DNA of 8,523 bases from NCBI GenBank assembly GCA_003477185.1, contig DMTJ01000033.1, positions 1 through 8,523 of the forward strand, read 5' to 3'. The notes beneath the pieces were generated by a model. The model was given only the letters and a program-made list of their open reading frames with translations. It had not been told where the DNA came from and ran no database searches. The stretch comes from Lentisphaeria bacterium. GTDB taxonomy: Bacteria > Verrucomicrobiota > Lentisphaeria > JABSQK01 > UBA12247. The translations under genes were made by a program, and so were the position numbers. Positions within the stretch are counted from its first letter, which is position 1. Each line of letters begins with the position of its first letter. Positions 1 to 5,371 of the stretch are shown here, piece by piece.

Positions 1-1
1 G

Positions 2-49
2 CTGGCAGAGCGAATGCCTGTACGGGAACTCTCTGAAGAGCTTGCATAG
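2..49 (+). CDS. 3' end of an upstream gene (partial, unidentified)
   Basis: The first bases read as the C-terminal tail of a gene entering from the left. In one frame they give LAERMPVRELSEELA followed by a TAG stop at 47-49, directly before the ribosome binding site of the oxidoreductase gene. A second frame stays open until a TGA at 63-65 that overlaps the ATG of the next gene (ATGA overlap) and uses more G/C-ending codons, so it cannot be excluded. The first is preferred because its charged, helix-like peptide looks like an ordinary protein end and its stop leaves the ribosome binding site free. Either way, an upstream gene abuts the oxidoreductase, so the two are probably co-transcribed. 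The fragment is too short to assign a function. Confidence 0.35.
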   Translation: MAERMPVRELSEELA

Positions 50-55
50 AAGGAG
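49..55 (+). promoter_or_regulatory. Shine-Dalgarno site of the oxidoreductase gene
   Basis: GAAGGAG lies 6 bases before the ATG at 62. It is one of the two strongest ribosome binding sites in the window and supports the chosen start. Its first G is also the last base of the probable upstream stop codon. Confidence 0.75.
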
Positions 56-61
56 TGGCAC

Positions 62-1963
62 ATGATTGAAGAGCAGCGATTTCAGGCGGATGTTGTCAAC
101 CACCGGGTAGATGTCTGTGTTGTCGGGGGCGGGATGTCAGGGATCTGCGCCGCTATCGCCGCGGCCCGGCATGGGGCCTCGACCATGCTGATTCACGACC
201 GCCCCGTCTTTGGCGGCAACGCGTCATCGGAAATTCGCATGTGGATTTGCGGGGCACATGGCCGGGACAACAAGGAGACCGGCATCCTGGAGGAGATCCA
301 GCTGGAGAACTGCTACCGCAATCCCAGTGGCAACTACTCCATCTGGGACAGCGTGCTCTACGAAAAGGTCGCGTATCAGCCCAACCTTTCCTATTTGCTG
401 AACTGTTCGGTGACCGAGTCAACCGCAGAGGAGGTCGCAGGCAACAAGCGCCGAATCGTGCGCCTGCGAGCCTGGGAGACCACGACACAGACTTGGCATG
501 AAGTCGAAGCGCGCTGGTTTGTCGACTGTTCTGGCGATAGCATCCTGGCCACCACATGTGGTGCATTGTACCGCGTTGGCCGTGAGGCGCAGGATGAGTT
601 CAATGAAGATAGTGCCCCCAGCCTTGGCGATGACAAGACCATGGGCAACTCGCTGTTGATTCAGCTGCGTAAGACCAGCTCGCCCCAACCGTTTATCGCA
701 CCACGCTGGGCCTGGCGATTCGAATCTTCCGAGGACTTTCCGTTTCGTATGAAGGGGGTGAACGGCGCGAACTTCTGGTGGATCGAGCTTGGGGGCCTGC
801 AGGATACCATCGCGGAAGCGGACCTGATTCGGCGCGACCTGGTTCCAGCTGCCTATGGCGTCTGGGATTACATCAAGAACCGCGCCCCTGAGCGGGAGAA
901 ATCCGCCAACTGGGCTCTCGAGTGGCTGGGCTCACTCCCCGGAAAGCGTGAGAATCGTCGCTATGTGGGCGATCACATTCTGACCCAGAATGACGTTCGC
1001 GCCGGGGGAGACTTTGCTGACGTGGTGGCGTTTGGCGGCTGGTCGATGGACGATCATCATCCGGCGGGCCTGCTGTACCCGGGAGAACCGACGATCTTTC
1101 ATCCGGCGCCCTCGCCCTATGGCATTCCCTACCGCAGCCTGTATTCAGCCAACGTCGACAACCTGTTGTTCGCCGGGCGTAATATCTCGACCACGCATTC
1201 CGCCTTATCATCGACCCGCGTGATGGCGACTTGCGCCGTGATTGGGCAGGCAGTCGGGACTGCAGTTGCCATGTGCCACCACTACGGTTGCCCTCCGGCT
1301 ACCATTGGCAGTAACCACTTGGCAGAGCTGCAACACCGGCTGATGCTCGACGATGCCTGGCTCCCCGGCCAGGCGCGTGGAGCGAGACATCTCACCCGTG
1401 AATCCGTAATTACAGCGAGCGAGGGCAACGCAGCCATGCTGACGCAGGAAACCGAGCGCAATCGTGGCGATGATCGCTTTGGTTGGGAAGCAGCATTCGG
1501 TGCCTCGATTGAGCTGAGCTGGGATTCCGCGACAGCTGTGGATGCACTGCGGCTGGTCCTGGACAGTGATTTACGCAACAGCAAGCGCATGCCGTGCAGC
1601 TACCCGTTACCTGGCGATCGCTGCGCAGTGCCGCGGCATCTGCTGCGTTCGCTGGTCGTAGAGAGCGAACAAGCCGATGGCAGCTGGGAGACCGTCTATC
1701 AGACAGCCAACAACTACCAAAGGCTGCTCTATGCGCCGATTGGTGGTGAGCACAGGCGTCTGCGTCTGCGGCCACTGGCAAGCTGGGGCGGCGATGTCGC
1801 TCGCATCTTCCGTCTGGACGCGCAGCACGAGAGTACCGATCGGGCTCCGGTCCTTGCGCAGGGGCCGACCTTCCAACAGGTCGTTGCGCGCGCAGCCGCC
1901 GAGGACCTGGCGCCTCCCGCATACGATTCGACCACCTCAGCCGCGCGCGGACACAGCGCCTGA
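62..1963 (+). CDS. FAD-dependent oxidoreductase (FAD_oxidored / PF12831-like) with C-terminal beta-sandwich-like region
   Basis: A 633-residue flavoprotein. Residues 16-45 form the FAD-binding Rossmann entry, with V-G-G-G-M-S-G at 21-27 giving the GxGxxG pattern. The following F-G-G-N-A-S-S-E (50-57) is typical of the PF12831 family. D-C-S-G-D at 155-159 is the second dinucleotide contact, and the L-L-F-A-G-R-N-I-S segment (368-376) with S-T-R-V-M-A-T and I-G-Q-A-V-G-T-A (384-401) is the C-terminal FAD-binding part. Family members are widespread in Planctomycetes, Lentisphaerae and Verrucomicrobia, often beside glycan-degrading genes; their substrates are mostly unknown, and some carry the unreliable label 'xanthan lyase'. 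Residues of about 445-610 look like an added beta-sandwich (discoidin-like: W-D-S-A-T-A-V-D-A-L-R-L-V-L, later R-R-L-R-L-R-P-L). There is no signal peptide, so it is probably cytoplasmic. The last 30 residues are low in recognisable structure. Redox action on a sugar or sugar derivative is an inference. Confidence 0.9.
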   Translation: MIEEQRFQADVVNHRVDVCVVGGGMSGICAAIAAARHGASTMLIHDRPVFGGNASSEIRMWICGAHGRDNKETGILEEIQLENCYRNPSGNYSIWDSVLYEKVAYQPNLSYLLNCSVTESTAEEVAGNKRRIVRLRAWETTTQTWHEVEARWFVDCSGDSILATTCGALYRVGREAQDEFNEDSAPSLGDDKTMGNSLLIQLRKTSSPQPFIAPRWAWRFESSEDFPFRMKGVNGANFWWIELGGLQDTIAEADLIRRDLVPAAYGVWDYIKNRAPEREKSANWALEWLGSLPGKRENRRYVGDHILTQNDVRAGGDFADVVAFGGWSMDDHHPAGLLYPGEPTIFHPAPSPYGIPYRSLYSANVDNLLFAGRNISTTHSALSSTRVMATCAVIGQAVGTAVAMCHHYGCPPATIGSNHLAELQHRLMLDDAWLPGQARGARHLTRESVITASEGNAAMLTQETERNRGDDRFGWEAAFGASIELSWDSATAVDALRLVLDSDLRNSKRMPCSYPLPGDRCAVPRHLLRSLVVESEQADGSWETVYQTANNYQRLLYAPIGGEHRRLRLRPLASWGGDVARIFRLDAQHESTDRAPVLAQGPTFQQVVARAAAEDLAPPAYDSTTSAARGHSA

Positions 1964-2018
1964 CTCCAGCGCCGGTCGTTGCCGATCTGCCGGTGCGAAT
2001 CGCAGCCTTGTACAGTGA

Positions 2019-2385
2019 GCAGCTCAAACAATCACTCGCACCAAAGTCAGCAACTCTTGGTATGACTTCATGACCTGCATCGCCATGAGTGCCGGGAATC
2101 CCTTTCCCGGACGCTACGCCGACTGCTACCGCTGTGGCTTTGACATCCACGAGGGCACCTGGCCCGAGCAGATTCGCGCCTGCGACGCTCTTTCGGCAGA
2201 TTGACAACGCGCAAACCACACGGGCAATCCGCCTGAAATTCCTGAAGCGGGGAACCAGGATGAAGCTGACCGACCTGATGGCAGAGACTACGCAGGTTGT
2301 CACAGCTGGCGCCGACAGCGAGCTGGCGTTCACGATCGCCGAAGCCCCGGGCTTCAGCTTTCTGCGCTATGAACTCCTGCCATAA
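2019..2385 (+). pseudogene. Decayed fragment of an unidentified protein gene, split over two frames
   Basis: Two adjacent stretches read like real protein in different frames. The first (2019-2204) contains NSWYDFMTCIAM, then G-N-P-F-P-G-R-Y-A-D-C-Y-R-C-G-F-D-I-H-E-G-T-W, and stops at TGA 2202-2204. The second continues in the +1 frame from about 2195 with FRQIDNAQTTRAIRLKFLKRG, then a strand-rich end finishing APGFSFLRYELLP before TAA 2383-2385. Joining the frames near 2190-2200 gives one continuous, plausible C-terminal region ending in a beta-sandwich-like segment. About four in five codons of the first stretch end in G or C, as in the neighbouring genes. No start is available: a TGA at 2016-2018 closes the first frame upstream. 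A third piece in the second stretch's frame (about 1921-2040, including LPVRIAALYSEQLKQS) may be an earlier part. The family is not recognised. A gene remnant is favoured; a sequencing error is possible but would have to explain at least two lesions. Confidence 0.5.
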
Positions 2386-2442
2386 CAGTACCGCCACACG
2401 CCTCGTTCTCTGAGTGTGCTGATCCAGCGACGAACTGCACGA

Positions 2443-2470
2443 CCCTGGCCCTGCCAGGGCATTCCTTTAC
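2443..2470 (+). terminator. Probable rho-independent terminator
   Basis: CCCTGGC (2443-2449) and GCCAGGG (2453-2459) form a perfect 7-bp GC-rich stem with a 3-base loop, followed by CATTCCTTTA, a moderately T-rich tail. It sits between the oxidoreductase/remnant region and the regulator promoter, where a transcript end is expected. The imperfect T tract lowers certainty. Confidence 0.6.
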
Positions 2471-2500
2471 CGGAGGGCTCTCGCCACCCAACAGAGACAG

Positions 2501-2528
2501 TTGACTCCTGATTTACCTGAGATAAATT
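2501..2528 (+). promoter_or_regulatory. Alternative upstream promoter candidate for the regulator
   Basis: TTGACT (2501-2506) and TAAATT (2523-2528) are 16 bases apart, giving a sigma-70-like pair with a 5/6 match at -35 and 4/6 at -10. It lies just downstream of the terminator hairpin and upstream of the stronger candidate at 2541-2568. Transcripts starting here would run through the palindrome. Confidence 0.3.
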
Positions 2529-2534
2529 CACAGC

Positions 2535-2552
2535 TATGCATTGAAATGCCTA
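2535..2552. promoter_or_regulatory. Palindromic operator candidate
   Basis: GCATT (2538-2542) and AATGC (2545-2549) are exact inverted repeats around a GA centre. TA at 2535-2536 and TA at 2551-2552 extend the symmetry past one mismatched pair. The palindrome overlaps the -35 box at 2541-2546, so a dimeric repressor bound here would block transcription. Binding by the regulator encoded immediately downstream is an inference from position. Confidence 0.4.
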
Positions 2553-2568
2553 TGGGGTCATCTATAGT
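2541..2568 (+). promoter_or_regulatory. Likely promoter of the regulator operon
   Basis: TTGAAA (2541-2546) and TATAGT (2563-2568), spaced by 16 bases, each match the sigma-70 consensus at five of six positions. Transcription would begin near 2575, leaving a leader of about 25 bases before the ATG at 2600 with GAGGG at 2591-2595 as the ribosome binding site. It is the best promoter match I found in the 630-base gap. Confidence 0.5.
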
Positions 2569-2599
2569 TGCCTCGTGAGTTCAGGAAATCGAGGGTACG

Positions 2600-3754
2600 A
2601 TGTCGAAGACGCACACATTCTATGGTTCCACGTGGAAGCGTGGTCGGCGTGGGGAATTACCGCGTCAAATCTACAGCGCGTTGGTACGTGAGATTGTCGC
2701 GGGTCGCTGGAGCGAGGGCGAACGGCTGCCATCCTATGGTCAGCTTGCCAGCGAAACGGGACTGAGCCGCACGCCGATTGAATCGGCGCTGATACAACTG
2801 GAAGAAGACGGCTACATCAAGCGAGTCAGCAAGAAAGGGCTGTTCTTGAAGACCAAACATCCGGGTCGGCATGTTTCCGTAGGAACGGTGGCTGTCATTG
2901 CAGATACTCGAATCCCAGCAGGCAGCCGCACAAACCAGGCGCGAGCAACCGATTCGTTTGGCGCATTCAACATCGACGAACTTCGCGAGGAAGCCGAAGG
3001 GATTGGCCTCCGCGTAATGCCTCTGTCTATCAGCGATACGAATACGGAGGTTGCGAGTCGACTGGAAGCGCTTCGGGCAGAACCCGATTTCCACGGGATC
3101 ATTTCGCTGATACCCCGGAGCCGGCTGAAGGAATTGGTTGATACTGCGGTGACACCGGCGGTCTATCTGGGCGTGGAAGACTTGAGCTGCTCGCCGTGTG
3201 TCGTGGGCAATCCGTACCGAGCGGCGGTGCTGCTGACCGAATTTCTGATTCAACACGGGCATCGCCAGATCGGCTTTTTCCCGGATGGCGCCCCCAAGTG
3301 CACCGTGACCGAGGCGATGTTGTGCGGACACCGCAACGCCATGGAAGAAGCGGGCCTGCCGTGTAATGAGACCATGATGACGCTCGCGACACAGATCCAG
3401 CATGTGGATGTGGCCGCAGTCAAAGGTCTACTGGATGCAAGCGCACCGTGCACAGCGATCATTGGTGGCTCAATTGGTATCACCCAAAAGATCGTGGAGA
3501 CGGCAGATCTGCTGGGGATGTCCATCCCGGATCAGCTCAGTCTCTGCTCCATGCAAGCTGGCTGGCTGCGCCCCACGGTCAACGAGCCGGTAATCGGCAT
3601 CCGCTATGACTGGCATAAAGTCATTACCACGTGCTTCGAATTACTGCTGAACGACGACAAGAAACATCTCTCACGACTCGTGTTTAATCCTGAGATTGCC
3701 GAGTTCCCGCCGCCGAGTGTGGCGTCCATTCCAAAGCTCACCGAAGGAGAATAA
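2600..3754 (+). CDS. GntR-type winged-helix / LacI-type sensor transcriptional regulator
   Basis: This is a 384-residue DNA-binding regulator. Residues 20-85 are a GntR winged helix: the opening helix L-P-R-Q-I-Y-S-A-L, the G-E-R-L-P-S-Y-G-Q-L-A turn (40-50), the recognition helix around G-L-S-R-T-P-I-E-S-A-L (54-64) and a wing at G-Y-I-K-R-V-S-K-K-G. Residues from about 95 to 370 resemble the periplasmic-binding-protein-like sensor of LacI regulators, including V-G-N-P-Y-R-A-A-V-L-L-T-E-F-L-I-Q-H-G-H-R-Q-I-G-F (202-225). The same layout is known from AraR of Bacillus, a sugar-responsive repressor. The ligand cannot be read from the sequence; a sugar is likely given the sulfatases downstream. 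The start at 2600 is supported by GAGGG and by the winged helix beginning soon after. Only 2 bases separate it from the next gene, so it heads an operon and probably controls itself through the palindrome at its promoter. Confidence 0.9.
   Translation: MSKTHTFYGSTWKRGRRGELPRQIYSALVREIVAGRWSEGERLPSYGQLASETGLSRTPIESALIQLEEDGYIKRVSKKGLFLKTKHPGRHVSVGTVAVIADTRIPAGSRTNQARATDSFGAFNIDELREEAEGIGLRVMPLSISDTNTEVASRLEALRAEPDFHGIISLIPRSRLKELVDTAVTPAVYLGVEDLSCSPCVVGNPYRAAVLLTEFLIQHGHRQIGFFPDGAPKCTVTEAMLCGHRNAMEEAGLPCNETMMTLATQIQHVDVAAVKGLLDASAPCTAIIGGSIGITQKIVETADLLGMSIPDQLSLCSMQAGWLRPTVNEPVIGIRYDWHKVITTCFELLLNDDKKHLSRLVFNPEIAEFPPPSVASIPKLTEGE
3744..3749 (+). promoter_or_regulatory. Shine-Dalgarno site inside the regulator's last codons
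   Basis: AAGGAG lies within the final coding codons of the regulator, 7 bases before the ATG at 3757. Ribosomes finishing the regulator would pass directly over it, which suggests coupled translation of the secreted protein. Confidence 0.65.
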
Positions 3755-3756
3755 CC

Positions 3757-4464
3757 ATGCGACGATTCATCACGTTATGTGCGGTCGGTATCGCGCTATG
3801 TCTCGCAGCGCCATTGCATGCCGCTACGTTGACATGGGATGATGGTGCCGGCAATGATAATTGGAGTTCGGGCACAAACTGGAATCCAGACACAGCACCC
3901 ACCAATGGCGACTCTGTGATTCTCACCGCGACGGCTCAAAGCAGGCTTGATTACGCCTGGATCATTGAGAGTGGCCAATCTCTGACCTCATCGACCTCTG
4001 GGGTCGGTGATGAACTCGTGCTGCAGAGCAGCTCCGACCTGACCTTGGCGACCGGCGGGACGATGGACATTGGATTCATGCGGCCGCGCTTCTCGTCCGG
4101 CGGCCAGTTCACGATTGAGCCAGGTGCCAGTCTTGACACAGACAACTACGGCCTTGGCTCCATTGCTGCTACGATCACCTTTGAGGCAAATGCCACTGGC
4201 GTAACTACGTGGAACTGCACAGGGAATTTTGACGTGGGCTCGGACAACTTGACGGTAGACCTGACCAACTACGACGTTTCAAATGGGACCACCTTGGTCC
4301 TCGTGGACTATGGCACCCAGAGCGGCACGTTTGGCTCAGTCACGCTAACCCCGTCGAATTGGCGGGGGACACTCGACTACGCGTATGATCAGGGTAGCGG
4401 CGATCTGGCGATTGCCCTGACCAACATCTACTCGGCCACGGGTGCAGTGATTCTAGTAAGGTAG
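3757..4464 (+). CDS. Small secreted beta-rich protein (autotransporter / PEP-CTERM-like passenger), no sorting tail
   Basis: This is a 235-residue exported protein of unknown function. Residues 1-22 are a classic signal peptide (MRRF, hydrophobic core, A-P-L-H-A before A23). The mature start [21 protein letters not shown] (24-44), then A-P-T-N-G-D-S-V, is the opening motif of many beta-helical passenger proteins in Verrucomicrobia, Lentisphaerae and Planctomycetes. The rest is rich in T, S, G, N and D in short strands, as in a right-handed beta-helix. The stretch [19 protein letters not shown] (177-195) resembles the end of such passengers. It is short, and it ends in A-V-I-L-V-R without the PEP-CTERM anchor or an autotransporter barrel, so it may be released, held by a partner, or truncated. 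It lies between the regulator (2 bases) and the pilin-like gene (1 base) with a strong ribosome binding site. Surface binding or adhesion is a guess. Confidence 0.8.
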   Translation: MRRFITLCAVGIALCLAAPLHAATLTWDDGAGNDNWSSGTNWNPDTAPTNGDSVILTATAQSRLDYAWIIESGQSLTSSTSGVGDELVLQSSSDLTLATGGTMDIGFMRPRFSSGGQFTIEPGASLDTDNYGLGSIAATITFEANATGVTTWNCTGNFDVGSDNLTVDLTNYDVSNGTTLVLVDYGTQSGTFGSVTLTPSNWRGTLDYAYDQGSGDLAIALTNIYSATGAVILVR

Positions 4465-4465
4465 A

Positions 4466-5326
4466 ATGCGGCCTTCCAGCAAATTTTTTCGGCCGTTTTC
4501 ATACAACTGGACTGTGTTCGGGGCCATGAGAGTCAGCGATCGCCAGGCTACAGGTGGCGGAACCGCCCCGCAGCTCCAGGAGCGCTGCTTTACACTGATC
4601 GAACTCCTAGTGGTCATTACGATCATCGCGATTCTTGCGGCGTTGCTGCTGCCAGCCTTAAGCAGCTCAAAAGACACGGCGCGCCGAACCGCCTGCATGA
4701 ACAATCTGAAGAACCTCGGCCTGGCCATGACATCGTACGTCGATGATCAGGCGAGCTTCTTCCCCTACACACGGAAAGTCAGCAATCACAACATCATCTC
4801 CTGGGATGATTTGATCTCAGGGTATGACGGTCGGGCAGAGGTACCCAATCCTCGGCAGGCCTGGATTATCTGGAGCGCGGAAGAGGAGAACAGGAATGCA
4901 ATGTATCAATGTGACACCGACCGCATCCCGGCCCAAGGTGATGCAATCAGACGCTCCTACTCCGCCAGCCAACTCAAGGAAAACGATAATCTGAGACGGG
5001 GCGTCATCGGCCCAGGCGATGCCAGCGGGGTCGAATTTTCCCGCCATCTGGCCGAGATTCGCAACGCCTCTGAGGCCATCATGCTGACCGAGAATTTTCA
5101 CCAGCTCAATCGCATGGGCGTGCACAACTTGGCAACTTCGACCTCCGCCACACACTATAACATTTTCTTGGCGGACAGCCCGACCAATCCAATTCCCCAC
5201 CGGAACGGAGCCAATTACTTGATGGTCGACGGCCATGCCGAGTTTCTGCACGGCTTTGAAACCTTCCTGGATGTATCCAACCCGCAAGCCGATGCTCGGA
5301 ACACCATGTGGGATGCGGGCAATTAG
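4466..5326 (+). CDS. Type II secretion/pilin-like protein with prepilin N-terminus and H-X9-DG motif
   Basis: This is a 286-residue protein of the DUF1559-like, H-X9-DG group, abundant in PVC bacteria. Residues 42-65 are a prepilin-type segment: [19 protein letters not shown] with Glu46 at the usual +5 position, continuing L-L-P-A-L and the [11 protein letters not shown] region (77-87). Near the end, His245, nine residues, then Asp255-Gly256 form the H-X9-DG signature. The residue before Phe42 is Cys rather than the canonical Gly; a non-Gly residue here is common in Lentisphaerae relatives. The leader of about 41 residues is long, and Met21 (ATG at 4526) is an alternative start. Neither has a strong ribosome binding site: AAGG 4 bases before 4466 is weak, and 4466 may rely on coupling from the stop one base upstream. 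Such proteins are presumed membrane-anchored pseudopilins; their role next to sulfatase genes is unknown. Confidence 0.88.
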   Translation: MRPSSKFFRPFSYNWTVFGAMRVSDRQATGGGTAPQLQERCFTLIELLVVITIIAILAALLLPALSSSKDTARRTACMNNLKNLGLAMTSYVDDQASFFPYTRKVSNHNIISWDDLISGYDGRAEVPNPRQAWIIWSAEEENRNAMYQCDTDRIPAQGDAIRRSYSASQLKENDNLRRGVIGPGDASGVEFSRHLAEIRNASEAIMLTENFHQLNRMGVHNLATSTSATHYNIFLADSPTNPIPHRNGANYLMVDGHAEFLHGFETFLDVSNPQADARNTMWDAGN

Positions 5327-5340
5327 GCCCGCACTTTCTC
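5314..5340 (+). terminator. Hairpin enclosing the pilin-like gene's stop codon (terminator or attenuator)
   Basis: TGCGGGC (5314-5320) and GCCCGCA (5327-5333) pair perfectly over 7 bp. The 6-base loop AATTAG holds the TAG stop at 5324-5326, and CTTTCTC follows the stem. It could end or reduce transcription before the sulfatases. A ribosome terminating here would cover the stem, so translation may influence its effect. The short pyrimidine tail makes partial rather than full termination plausible. Confidence 0.5.
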
Positions 5341-5371
5341 GTACCTCGAACAGTGGAATTACAGCACGACC

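Noticed and set aside
2092..2110. Perfect 7-bp hairpin CCGGGAA...TTCCCGG considered as a terminator
   Set aside because: No T tract follows, and it lies inside the protein-like stretch of the gene remnant, so it is probably a by-product of coding sequence.
1410..2333. Long minus-strand open frame (307 codons) under the oxidoreductase 3' end and the gap
   Set aside because: Mostly antisense to a confidently identified gene; its protein is Arg/Ser/Cys-rich with no recognisable family, as expected from the reverse of G/C-ending codons.
2657..3403. Minus-strand open frame of 248 codons inside the regulator gene
   Set aside because: Antisense to the winged-helix and sensor domains; no recognisable protein features.
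5334..5371. Dedicated promoter for the first sulfatase between the hairpin and the ATG
   Set aside because: No -35/-10 pair with acceptable spacing was found in these 38 bases; read-through or a promoter inside the preceding gene is more likely.
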